A DNA stretch of 64,000 nucleotides from IMCC26134_A sp964438755 (GTDB lineage Bacteria; Verrucomicrobiota; Verrucomicrobiia; Opitutales; Opitutaceae), in NCBI GenBank assembly GCA_964438755.1, contig CAYTLL010000004.1:77702-141701 (forward strand), written 5' to 3'. Each line of letters starts with the position of its first letter. The stretch's first letter is position 1. Shown piece by piece: positions 25,600-33,216 of the stretch. The notes under the pieces were generated by a model. That model saw nothing but the letters and a program-made list of their open reading frames with translations, searched no databases and was not told the DNA's origin. Position numbers and translations under genes: made by a program.

Positions 25600-25790
25600 G
25601 GAGTGAATAAGTATTTCCACTCCTACAATGAAAAATACACCACTATCGCAGGATTTATGTAAAATGGTCAGAAACCATAAATACCTATTGTGAAATAGGT
25701 AAATTATTAACGTAGCTCGAAGCATCACCTCAGGCGCGAATCATAAGTAAGCTACGTATAATGTGCCATAATCATCCAAACCACCGCGGC
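25600..25790. other. AT-rich intergenic island with three small inverted repeats
   Basis: In a window that is otherwise very GC-rich, this stretch is visibly AT-rich. It contains GGAGTG...CACTCC (near 25602-25628), a perfect 8-base stem TACCTATT-GTGA-AATAGGTA at 25682-25701, and ACGTAGCT at 25710-25717 matched by AGCTACGT at 25750-25757. No reading frame in it looks coding. It separates the GNAT gene from the end of the tcdA operon and may be imported DNA, a regulatory RNA or a recombination scar. Confidence 0.6.
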
Positions 25791-25835
25791 GGCAGGCACG
25801 GAGGGGCCCAAGACGCCAAAAGCCGACCGCGCCGC

Positions 25836-26645
25836 TTATCGCACCGGCGTCTTGGCGGTCAAAATCAGCGCCACCGCCTCCTGCGCCGCCGCGAACCCGA
25901 AGGGAGCGGTGACCCACGCCGCCGCCCCGAGTCCGGCGGAACAATCCAAACGCGTGCTCGAACCGGGCTCAGGCGAAGCCGAGCAGGTGCCATCCGCCCA
26001 AGGGTAGACCGCCGGCTCCGTGCTCCAGACCACCCGGATGCCGTAACGATGCCCCTCCCCGCCCGGAAAGCCGTGATCGCGCCGGAGCGTCTTGCGCACC
26101 TGCCGCAAAAGATCGTCGCCGCCGGACTCGCCCAGGTCTCCGACGCGCAGGCGCGTGCCGTCCCGCTTGCCGCCCGCGCCCCCGGTGGTGACCACCGGCA
26201 GGCCGCGCTCCACGCAGGCCGCGAGCAGGCGGGCCTTGTGCGAGACGGAATCGATCGCGTCCACCACCACGTCGTAGGGAAGCCCGGGCGCGAGCAGGCG
26301 TCCGGCGCTGGAAGCGGTGAAAAACTCCTGCACCGCCTCCACCCGGCAGCCGGGATTGATCAGGCGTATTCTTTCGGCCAATACATCCACCTTCGCGCGT
26401 CCGATCTGGCCGTCGAGCGCATGGAGCTGGCGGTTGACGTTGCTCACGCAGATCTCGTCGAGGTCGACCAGGGTGATCGCCCCCACCCCGCCGCGCGCCA
26501 GCGCCTCCGCGCTCCACGAACCCACCCCGCCGACGCCGACCACGCAGGCGTGAGCCCCGCGCAACCGCTCAAGCGCGTCGCGGCCGTAAAGCCGGGCGAG
26601 GCCGCCGAAGCGCGACTCGTAATCGTCGGGGGATGCCTGGTTCAT
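25836..26645 (-). CDS. tcdA: tRNA threonylcarbamoyladenosine dehydratase TcdA
   Basis: ATP-dependent E1-like enzyme that cyclises t6A37 of ANN-decoding tRNAs to ct6A. The 269 residues match E. coli TcdA (268). The N-terminal phrase SRFGGLARLYGRDALERL, nucleotide loop GVGGVGSWSAEALARGGVG, VDLDEICVSNVNRQLHAL and DAIDSVSHKA are diagnostic, with a C-terminal GLGAAAWVTAPFGFAAAQEA. It is the last gene of a four-gene operon; its ATG overlaps the stop of the kinase gene by four bases (ATGA). An in-frame ATG four codons earlier exists, but the ATGA overlap favours this start. Confidence 0.94.
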   Translation of the reverse strand: MNQASPDDYESRFGGLARLYGRDALERLRGAHACVVGVGGVGSWSAEALARGGVGAITLVDLDEICVSNVNRQLHALDGQIGRAKVDVLAERIRLINPGCRVEAVQEFFTASSAGRLLAPGLPYDVVVDAIDSVSHKARLLAACVERGLPVVTTGGAGGKRDGTRLRVGDLGESGGDDLLRQVRKTLRRDHGFPGGEGHRYGIRVVWSTEPAVYPWADGTCSASPEPGSSTRLDCSAGLGAAAWVTAPFGFAAAQEAVALILTAKTPVR

Positions 26646-27217
26646 CGCGTCGCGCATCGGTTCATGAGCAGGTCCACCGCCGCGGCCGCCCGCGCCTCGC
26701 GTTCCGCATCGGCGCCGTAGACGCGCGTCCACCGCGCGCCGGTCGCCTCGAGCTTTTCCAGGAAGACCCGCCGGCACATCGCCCGCCCCGCCTCGTCCGG
26801 AAAGCAGCGCTGCGGGTCGGAGGCCCAGGGCAGGTCGGTGTCGCAGAACAAAAACAAGTCGGTCGACCGCGCGCGGCTCGCCGCCTCCGCGCGAACCCAC
26901 GCCGGACAGGCGCCGGGAAACAGCAGATCGTCCCAAATCGCGCAGGTGAGAAGGTCCGTGTCGTGAAACACCACGCGCGCGCCGGACTCCGCGGCGAGCG
27001 CACGCGCCGCGTCCTCGCCCGCGACCTGCCCGCGTCCGATCGCGTCAAGATCGGCGGCGGTGATCACGCCCGCGTGGGCGTCCCAGTATTCCCGCACATA
27101 CTCCGCCGACCAAGGCGCCCGATGACGCGCCGCGAGACGCTCGGCCAAAGTCGACTTGCCGGTGGACTCGGCGCCAAAGAGGACCACGCGCATCGGCCCC
27201 GCCCCGACCGCGTTCAT
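26642..27217 (-). CDS. Nicotinamide riboside kinase-like ATPase (NadR C-terminal domain type)
   Basis: A 191-residue AAA_28-type kinase equivalent to the ribosylnicotinamide kinase domain of NadR, without the adenylyltransferase or DNA-binding domains. The P-loop is FGAESTGKSTLAERLA; other marks are WSAEYVREYWD, VFHDTDLLTCAIWDD and FLFCDTDLPWASDPQR. It is predicted to phosphorylate nicotinamide riboside to NMN. It lies between pnuC, which imports that riboside, and tcdA, with four-base ATGA overlaps on both sides, which strongly supports the assignment. The start is the ATG in the overlap; an internal ATG eight codons later is an alternative. Confidence 0.9.
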   Translation of the reverse strand: MNAVGAGPMRVVLFGAESTGKSTLAERLAARHRAPWSAEYVREYWDAHAGVITAADLDAIGRGQVAGEDAARALAAESGARVVFHDTDLLTCAIWDDLLFPGACPAWVRAEAASRARSTDLFLFCDTDLPWASDPQRCFPDEAGRAMCRRVFLEKLEATGARWTRVYGADAEREARAAAAVDLLMNRCATR

Positions 27218-27849
27218 GCGGCCCCCTCCGCCCGCGCCCCGGTCTCGCCCCGCACCGCCAGAGCTTTCGTCCACTCCCGCCACCCGATCAGCCCGAGCAC
27301 GAGGTATATGCCGTAGAGAAACGCGGTGAATGCCAGTTCGGCCGACCAATAGGAAACGATGGCGACCAGATTCACGATCGCCCACACCGGCCAGTTTTCG
27401 ACGCGCTTGCGGACCTGCCAGACCTGCCCGAGGACGCTGAAGGCGGCGATGAACGCGTCGCGATAGGGCATAGGGGAGTCGGTGTGCTTGTCCAGCCAGG
27501 CGGCCCAGGCGACCGTCAGCACAGCCGCCACACCCGCGCCGATCGCCCGCGCCGCGCCGCTCAAACGCGTCACAGGCAGCTCGGGGGCGTTTCCTTTGTG
27601 CCGGGTCCAGTGCCACCATCCGTAGGCGAGGCAGGCGAAGAAAAACACCTGCAGTCCGGCGTCGGTGTAGAATTTAGACCGCCAGAACAACACGCCCTGC
27701 ACCGACACGGCCGCAAGCCCGACCGGGAAGGCCCAGAGGCTGCGCCGCGTCATCAGCCAGACGCCGACCACGCCCAGCGCGAGGTTGGCCAAATCCAGCG
27801 GCCCGGAACCCGTGATCCCGGCCCAGATGTTCGACAACCAGGCGTTCAC
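27214..27849 (-). CDS. pnuC: Nicotinamide riboside transporter PnuC
   Basis: A 211-residue integral membrane transporter of the PnuC family with about seven hydrophobic segments. Characteristic stretches are NLALGVVGVWLMTRR, FYTDAGLQVFFFACLAYGWWHW and VENWPVWAIVNLVAIVSYW. PnuC carries nicotinamide riboside inward by facilitated diffusion, with trapping by a kinase, here the next gene. The start is GTG within a GTGA overlap with the hsp33 stop. The C-terminal 20 residues are hydrophilic (RGETGARAEGAA). No NAD-linked riboswitch was seen upstream; the operon begins at hsp33. Confidence 0.93.
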   Translation of the reverse strand: MNAWLSNIWAGITGSGPLDLANLALGVVGVWLMTRRSLWAFPVGLAAVSVQGVLFWRSKFYTDAGLQVFFFACLAYGWWHWTRHKGNAPELPVTRLSGAARAIGAGVAAVLTVAWAAWLDKHTDSPMPYRDAFIAAFSVLGQVWQVRKRVENWPVWAIVNLVAIVSYWSAELAFTAFLYGIYLVLGLIGWREWTKALAVRGETGARAEGAA

Positions 27850-28664
27850 GGGTGCCCGGCCACGTAGGCCTCCAACGCCTCGCGCGTCACGGTGTGCCGC
27901 GCCGCGCAGCGCGGGCACTGGAGGGTGATCGCGCTTCCTTCGCCAAACAGCCCCGCCGGATCGTTTTTCATCACCGGCGCGAGCACCTCGAGCATGCGCT
28001 GCTGATTGCACCCGCAGTGCCAGCGATAGACTCGTTTCTCCATCTCGGCGACGGATTCGGAGGAGCCCTCCCCGCCGGGCGCGAGCTTGCGAACCGTGTC
28101 CGCGTCGAGCGCGGCGAACCAAGCCTGATCACAATCGGGATGCTCGCACACCAGCGCGAACTCCTCCTCGGAAAGCGCGAAGAAGCGCACCGGCCGCTGC
28201 TCGCTGCGGGCGTAAAAGGTCTCCATGCCCGCGATCGGATCGGAGCCGGCGAAAGGCACCACGCTGCGCCGCTTGGGCTGACGCCCGCGCACCACGTCGG
28301 AGTAGAAAAGATTTTCCGGAAACTCCTTCACGTTCTCGTCGAAGATCCGCCCGGTCACCGCGCCCGTCTCGTTGTCCCCGGTGAGGAACAGATTCACCCG
28401 CGGGTCCTGGATGTTGATCGTCCACGCCGTCATCTCGTTCCACGGCCGCGAGGCGCAGTGCAGGACGAAGGCCGCCAAGGCGCGCTTGAACATCGCGTCG
28501 TGCGCCTCGGCCGGCTTCACGCCGTGGCTCCCGAGATGAAGGTAATAATCGACGTAGAGGTCCGACAGGTTCGCCCGCGCCACGAGCACGTTTCGGCCGC
28601 GCACGAAATAAGTGCGGACCTCGAGTCCCGGCTCGGCGGTGTCGACTGGAGTGGATTGGGCCAT
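27846..28664 (-). CDS. hslO: Hsp33 family redox-regulated chaperone
   Basis: A 272-residue Hsp33. The C-terminal zinc switch is C217-x-C219 (WHCGCN) and C250-x-x-C253 (LQCPRC), 30 residues apart, which is normal spacing. On oxidation these cysteines form disulfides and the protein becomes a holdase. N-terminal features include VRTYFVRGRNVLVARANLSDLY and SRPWNEMTAWTINIQDP. It is the first gene of the operon with pnuC, an NR kinase and tcdA. The link is unusual and may reflect a shared oxidative or growth-rate response. The start ATG (MAQSTPVDTAEPG) fits the family length; an earlier in-frame codon would add unrelated residues. Confidence 0.92.
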   Translation of the reverse strand: MAQSTPVDTAEPGLEVRTYFVRGRNVLVARANLSDLYVDYYLHLGSHGVKPAEAHDAMFKRALAAFVLHCASRPWNEMTAWTINIQDPRVNLFLTGDNETGAVTGRIFDENVKEFPENLFYSDVVRGRQPKRRSVVPFAGSDPIAGMETFYARSEQRPVRFFALSEEEFALVCEHPDCDQAWFAALDADTVRKLAPGGEGSSESVAEMEKRVYRWHCGCNQQRMLEVLAPVMKNDPAGLFGEGSAITLQCPRCAARHTVTREALEAYVAGHP

Positions 28665-29153
28665 GGGAAGCAGACACGGAGAAACAGCCGCGCCCGCTTG
28701 TCCAACGCGGAAAACATTCCCGCGCGCCGGCACTTATGGCGTCGGACCGACACAAAGTCTTAACCTGGAAAAACGAACCCGGGGCTTGGCATGCGGTCTG
28801 CATTATGCATGTTCAAATCCAGCTCATCCAAATGACGTCCCTCTCCTCCATCATCGCCTACCGCCGCTCCGGTGCTTCGAAAACGAAGACCGCGAAGCGT
28901 TCCGCCGGCATGATGCAAGGCCGTCAATGCCACTGGTGTCAAAAACACCAATCGGCCGCTCCGGGCCGACGAGTCTGAGCACGCGCCAGCTCAAAAGCGC
29001 GTTCGCTCCCTGAGACAAGACTCTCGCTCCCGGCGGCCTCCACGAGGCCCGTTCGGTCCTCCGTGGCCATCCCGCAGACGGCCCTTCCGGGCTTTGACCG
29101 TTCAGACTCCTACCTTCGCCACCCCGACCAATCCCTTTTTTTCCTTTCCCACC
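28665..29153. other. Gene-poor intergenic region with two adjacent hairpins
   Basis: The space between divergent hsp33 and hsp20 must hold both promoters. Two neighbouring hairpins are visible: TGGTGT-CAAAA-ACACCA at 28934-28950 and TCGGCC-GCTCCG-GGCCGA at 28952-28969. A 57-codon frame from the ATG at 28808 to 28978 runs through them and has a CHWC motif, but no family is recognised and I do not call it a gene. No ROSE-type heat-sensor fold was evident ahead of hsp20. Confidence 0.45.
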
Positions 29154-29534
29154 ATGAACACGATCCTTCCGCCCACGCTGACCAGCAACCGTCGCCCGGG
29201 CCGCGCCGTCCCCGCCCTTGGCGAGACCCGCAGCCCGCACTACGATTGCCAGCATCACGGCGACACCATCGACCTCACCGTCTTCCTCCCCGGAGTGGAC
29301 GCGGCCGGCGTGGAGATCGTCGTCCGCGGCCCCGATTTGGTCGTGATCGGACGGAAAACTCACCTCGTGCGCGTCAACTTCGCCGCCGCCCATCTCGAAC
29401 ACGCCCAGCGCGACTACGAACTCCGCCTTCGGCTCGGCCGCGAACTCGACTACGCCAGCCTCAGCGCGGAACTCGCCGACGGCGTGCTCAGCGTCCGCAT
29501 CCCGAAACGCACGGCCGTGGCCGCCGCGGCTTGA
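29154..29534 (+). CDS. Small heat-shock protein Hsp20 family
   Basis: A 126-residue small heat-shock protein with a short N-terminal arm and an alpha-crystallin domain. TIDLTVFLPGVDAAGVEIVVRG is the opening of the domain, and RDYELRLRLGRELDYASLSAELADGVLSVRIPKR carries the conserved A-L--GVL-V-IPK ending. The C-terminal I-x-I/V anchor is absent or reduced (AVAAAA). It is a predicted ATP-independent holdase. The ATG at MNTILPPTL is preferred over an upstream TTG. It has a strong terminator 65 bases downstream and is monocistronic. Confidence 0.9.
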   Translation: MNTILPPTLTSNRRPGRAVPALGETRSPHYDCQHHGDTIDLTVFLPGVDAAGVEIVVRGPDLVVIGRKTHLVRVNFAAAHLEHAQRDYELRLRLGRELDYASLSAELADGVLSVRIPKRTAVAAAA

Positions 29535-29598
29535 TCCAAACCGGCAGGCGCGAACTTAGCCTTCATCCGGCCCGACGGTTCGCCGCAGGGTCGGTTAC

Positions 29599-29633
29599 AC
29601 ATCCGCCTCCCGGCCCGGAGGCGGATGTTTTTT
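29599..29633 (+). terminator. Strong intrinsic terminator after hsp20
   Basis: ACATCCGCCTCC pairs perfectly with GGAGGCGGATGT around a six-base loop and is followed directly by a run of T. Twelve base pairs plus the U tract make this the clearest terminator on the plus strand. Confidence 0.95.
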
Positions 29634-30043
29634 CCGCGTGACCCGCGATTCAGCCAGACCGAGGCACATCACCGCGAGACCGTCGATACGACCGAAGACA
29701 CACGAATGCGTCGGGAAGCCATCGGAGGAATCGAGAGCGAGATCCGCCGGCACCGGACCAAGACCCTGGGATTAACCGGCGGACCTATGGTGCTGTTAAA
29801 ACCCGACTCAGTCGCACGAGAAAAAACCAAGACGGCCGAGGCGAAGGTGTTCTCCGCGCGAAATCCGCCGATCCGCGCACCAAGTTTTCCGCCTTCGCCT
29901 GCGTCCGCAAACAGCGTGGCCGGATCGACGCCGAGGAAATGGCGATCGTCGCGTCCGCGCCAGTCGGCGAACTTTGCGGCGAGTTGTTAGACCGACGACA
30001 TGACAAGGGAACGACCAGCGCCCGGCGCGCCGGAGACGGCGGG
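29634..30043. other. Intergenic region with a short coding-like fragment
   Basis: No intact gene is seen. From about 29870 to 30000 on the plus strand one frame has clean GC-rich third positions and protein-like composition (TKFSAFACVRKQRGRIDAEE, then APVGELCGELL), but it has no start, is open only into the end of the AraC gene, and belongs to no family I recognise. It may be the tail of a decayed gene. Confidence 0.35.
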
Positions 30044-31060
30044 TCAGCCGTTCAGTAGCATGCCCTGTTCGCGGGCCCGGAACGCGCCGGGCGACTCGCC
30101 GGTGCGCTGGCGGAAAAAGCGCCCGAAATAGGACGGATCCTGAAACTGGAGCTGGTAGGCGATCTCCGAAACGGTGAAGGAGGAGTAGACGAGCAGCCGC
30201 TTCGCCTCGAGGAGAAGCCGATCATGGATGTGGTCGCTGGCGGTGCGTCCGGTGTGCTGGCGCAAATCTTCGTTGAGATGCGAGCGCGACACCTGCAACA
30301 GCGCGGCATAGTCGGAAACCTTGAGCAGTTTCGGAAAATTCTGCTCCAGGGCCACGCGGAAGCGCTGCGCCAGCGGATGCACCGCCTCGGCCCGCCCCCG
30401 GCCGACGGGGCCGACGGAAACCTCCGCGTCCTGCATACGCTTCATGTGCTGGCGGGCCTTGCTCAGGATGATCGTCATCAGCGCCCGCACGATATCCTCC
30501 AGACCGATATCGGGACGGCTCGATTCCTCGAGCAGTCGCTGGAAAGACTCGTCCATCTCGCGGGCGGCCGCCCCTTCGAGGGAAAGCATCGGCATCGCCA
30601 TGTCGTGCAGGAAGGGCATGCGCCCCAGCAACCCGGGATGATTGGCGTCGGCGTTGAAAAACTCCGGCGTGATGCCGGCCATCACGCCACGCGTGGCCAC
30701 CTCGTGTCGCCACGAATGCATGCGGCCGGGAGCGAAGAAGAAGAGACTGTCGGCGCGAAACCGGGCGCGGCGCAGATCGCATTCGAGTTCGCCGCAGCCT
30801 TCGCGCAGCCAGATTATCTGATAAAAATCGTGCCGATGCGGGACGTGACGCAAATTCCGCGGATCGGCGGTCTTGTCGTAGGGATAGACGTGAAAATGCC
30901 GCGTGCTGGATCCGTAGTCCTGAAAGACGTAATTCGCCACCGGATCGAGCGTGGGCGTCCGCGCAGGCGTGGCGCGCAGACCGGCCGCGCCCCCGCTCGG
31001 CGCCGAGACGTTCGAGACAAGGGAGGACCACTGGGCGGGGGCTTCGTTGGCTGTTATCAT
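30044..31060 (-). CDS. AraC-family transcriptional regulator with cupin sensor domain
   Basis: A 338-residue regulator. The N-terminal cupin-like ligand domain shows HVPHRHDFYQIIWLREGCGE and LFFFAPGRMHSW. The C-terminal domain has two helix-turn-helix units: VSDYAALLQVSRSHLNEDLR and FTVSEIAYQLQFQDPSYFGR, closing with FFRQRTGESPGAFR. Such proteins usually sense a sugar or aromatic and activate a nearby operon. No obvious target adjoins: hsp20 lies downstream, and the 1.2-kb upstream gap holds only a broken dehydrogenase gene, which may have been its original target. Confidence 0.92.
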   Translation of the reverse strand: MITANEAPAQWSSLVSNVSAPSGGAAGLRATPARTPTLDPVANYVFQDYGSSTRHFHVYPYDKTADPRNLRHVPHRHDFYQIIWLREGCGELECDLRRARFRADSLFFFAPGRMHSWRHEVATRGVMAGITPEFFNADANHPGLLGRMPFLHDMAMPMLSLEGAAAREMDESFQRLLEESSRPDIGLEDIVRALMTIILSKARQHMKRMQDAEVSVGPVGRGRAEAVHPLAQRFRVALEQNFPKLLKVSDYAALLQVSRSHLNEDLRQHTGRTASDHIHDRLLLEAKRLLVYSSFTVSEIAYQLQFQDPSYFGRFFRQRTGESPGAFRAREQGMLLNG

Positions 31061-31564
31061 AGAGATGCTTCGAGTTTACGTGAGTCGGATGTCCCGGTCC
31101 GGCCGCGCCGCGCGAAACCGCGCCGCGCCGGGCGGAGACATCCCCGGGAATAGCGTTCATCATGCCAGCCCCCGACCACGGCGGATCACGCGACCGGACT
31201 TTTGGCGGATTATTAGGAAAAAACCGCGCCCGAACGCACCGGATTCGCTCCCTCGATAACCTGAAGCACGTTAAGTCGGATCGCGTATCCGACGGACAAG
31301 CGCGCAAGATGTCTGAGCCCAAGTCGCTTCGCGTGGGCCCACTTTGCCGAAGACGGAACTGCGCAGGGATTGACCGACAGGCGGGGACCGACGCGGCGGA
31401 CACGAGAGCCCCCAAGCGCACCCGCGCTTCAACCCCGCCCCCCCTGAGGCGAGCCAGAATGAAGACGCCAAATGCTCCAAGAATCGCTCGGACCGCGACC
31501 CGATGGAGCCAAACACGGGGGCAAGCTAGGATCGCCGGCCCCTGTCGCCTCTCGCTTCCCCGCG

Positions 31565-31980
31565 CGCCTCATGCCGAAAAAAACAGGCGGACGCGGCCCG
31601 GACCTGGCGATCGACGCGGTCGGGCGGCCCACGGCTCGGCCTACGACCAATTGAAGCAAACCAGAACAACCACGCCTACGCGCTACGCCTGGCCATGCGC
31701 ACCGTGCGCAGAGTTGGCGTGCTCTCCGTTCCCGGCGTGTATTCGGGTTTCAGCGACAAGGGTCCCTGCGGAGCCGTCGTCGGCAAGGGGGAGCATCCAA
31801 CAGGGCAAGACCCACACGCACCGCTACCTGCGCCCGCCGCCCGATATGATCCCGGACGGGCAAATAGATCCGTCCTACGTCGTCGCGCACCGTGTCCCGC
31901 TCACCAAGGCGCCCGACGTCTACGAGATTTTTTGCGAGAAAAAGGACGACCGCATAAAAGTCGTGCCCGATCCACGCCGC
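31565..31980 (+). pseudogene. Frameshifted remnant of a zinc-dependent alcohol/formaldehyde dehydrogenase
   Basis: Four successive frame segments together spell the C-terminal half of a medium-chain zinc alcohol dehydrogenase of the glutathione-independent formaldehyde dehydrogenase type. TGGRGPDLAIDAVG is in frame 2 (31583 onward), HGSAYDQLKQ in frame 1, YALRLAMRTVRRVGVLSVPG then VYSGFSDKG in frame 3 (31668-31790), and IDPSYVVAHRVPL then YEIFCEKKDDRIKVVPDP back in frame 1. At least three frame breaks prevent translation. Family knowledge: the intact enzyme is about 380-400 residues. The N-terminal half with the zinc sites is not recognisable upstream (31061-31560 holds nothing I can assign). 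Third-position GC preference is still preserved, so the decay looks recent. Confidence 0.82.
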
Positions 31981-31990
31981 GCATCCGGAC

Positions 31991-32015
31991 CCGATGTTCG
32001 TAATACGAACATCGG
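31991..32015. repeat. Perfect 11-base inverted repeat
   Basis: CCGATGTTCGT at 31991-32001 is mirrored exactly by ACGAACATCGG at 32005-32015 around AAT. It begins 11 bases after the last recognisable codon of the dehydrogenase remnant. There is no U tract; it could be an old transcription end, an operator or a recombination site. Confidence 0.8.
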
Positions 32016-32200
32016 CCGACGCGGCGCAGGGCGACGAAGAGTCCGCACTTGCCGAGGCGCGCGAAGCGCCGCAGCGTGCGCCTCTCGAATGTCTCGCCTC
32101 GCCAAAGTCGCCTTCGCCCGAATCGCCCGCGCCATCAAGCGCGAGCCCGGGTGTGCGTTGGCCAACACGTGCTGAGAAAAACAGCAGACGAATCAGCCAA

Positions 32201-32229
32201 AACCGCACCCGAATCCGGTGCGGTTTTTT
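32201..32229 (+). terminator. Intrinsic terminator upstream of the DMT transporter
   Basis: AACCGCACC pairs with GGTGCGGTT around seven bases and runs into TTTT. An A run on the 5' side means it could also work on the opposite strand. It seals off the transporter gene from the pseudogene region. Confidence 0.88.
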
Positions 32230-32265
32230 CGTCTCCGCACCGGACGACCGCCGCCACCGACCACC

Positions 32266-33216
32266 ATGTCACACCACGCCAACTCCACCCGCTCCGGACG
32301 CCGACTCATGCTGCTCGCCGCCGCCTTTTTCGTCGCGAACGTGCTCATCATTCGAGCCTTTGGCCGCGGTGGCGCGGACGTGTGGACGATCGCGGCCCTC
32401 CGTTTCGCCGCGGGGCTGGTGTTGTGCCTCGCCCTGCACCGGAGCGAACTCGACGCGGAGGCGCTTTTCACCAAGCCGCGTCTCATCCTGCGCGGGCTGC
32501 TCGGCGGCGCGACCACCTACGGCTTTTATCTCACCGTGGTGCAACTCGGCGCGGGGCGCGCGACGTTCCTGAACAATCTCTACGTCGTCGTCTCCGCGCT
32601 GCTCGCGGTATGGATGCTCGGCGAGCCCTTCCGCCGACCGCTCGCGCTCGGCGCGGTCGCGGCGCTCACCGGCCTGGGGCTGCTCACCGGAGCCTTCTCC
32701 GGGCTTCTGCAAACGGGTCCCTACGACGGCGTCGCTCTGGTCTGCGTGCTCGGCTCGGCCTGGGTGGTCGTGACGATCCGCCAGCTTCACCAGGAAGGCG
32801 TGTCCACCGCCACGATCTTCGCCGCACAATGCGTATACGGCCTGCTGCTGAGCGCGCCGTTCCTCGTCGCCCACGCCTCCTGGCCGGAGCCCAAGGCCTG
32901 CGCCGGACTGGTGCTGGGCGGCGTGTTCGCGGGCGCCGGGCAGCTCGCGATGACGCGCGCCTATCGCCATCTGGCGGTGGCGGAGGGCGCGTTGATCCAG
33001 ACCCTCGTGCCGCTGGGCATCGCGGCGGGCGGTCTGCTGTTCTTCGGCGAAACGCTCGGCTGGGCGGACCTCGTCGGCGGTCTCCTCATCGTCGGCGGCT
33101 CGGTGCTGCCGATGCTATGGCCGCCGGAAAAGCCGTCTCCGCTAAACGCAGGGGGCGGTGTCGCTAGCGCCACGCGCCCGGTCGCCCCCGCGGCACGCGC
33201 TCAGACGCCGAGATAG
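32266..33216 (+). CDS. EamA/DMT-superfamily transporter
   Basis: A 316-residue inner-membrane protein with about ten hydrophobic segments in two EamA repeats (roughly 15-140 and 155-290). Typical EamA elements are FNN-Y-V, here TFLNNLYVVVSALLAVWMLGE, and in the second half LVPLGIAAGGLLFFGE. DMT exporters move amino acids or other metabolites outward; the substrate is unknown. The ATG before SHHANSTRSG starts the homologous part. The stop codon overlaps the 3' end of the convergent livG-livF gene by 16 bases, so the genes abut without a terminator space. Confidence 0.9.
   Translation: MSHHANSTRSGRRLMLLAAAFFVANVLIIRAFGRGGADVWTIAALRFAAGLVLCLALHRSELDAEALFTKPRLILRGLLGGATTYGFYLTVVQLGAGRATFLNNLYVVVSALLAVWMLGEPFRRPLALGAVAALTGLGLLTGAFSGLLQTGPYDGVALVCVLGSAWVVVTIRQLHQEGVSTATIFAAQCVYGLLLSAPFLVAHASWPEPKACAGLVLGGVFAGAGQLAMTRAYRHLAVAEGALIQTLVPLGIAAGGLLFFGETLGWADLVGGLLIVGGSVLPMLWPPEKPSPLNAGGGVASATRPVAPAARAQTPR

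Noticed and set aside
25492..25728. A 78-codon minus-strand frame over the AT-rich island with a hydrophobic start (MMLRATLIIYLFHNRYLWFL)
   Set aside because: It runs into the complement of the GNAT gene, has no ribosome-binding site and no family resemblance.
28808..28978. A 57-codon plus-strand frame with a CHWC motif
   Set aside because: No ribosome-binding site, no recognised family, and it spans two hairpins; kept only as a note in the intergenic entry.
30044..31060. AraC regulator as controller of the hsp20 gene
   Set aside because: hsp20 has its own terminator and lies beyond the regulator's 3' end; no shared promoter or site supports a link.
31162..32175. A single plus-strand gene of 337 codons in the gap after AraC
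   Set aside because: Only parts of the frame are protein-like, and these join with segments in other frames to form a known dehydrogenase, so a frameshifted pseudogene explains it better.
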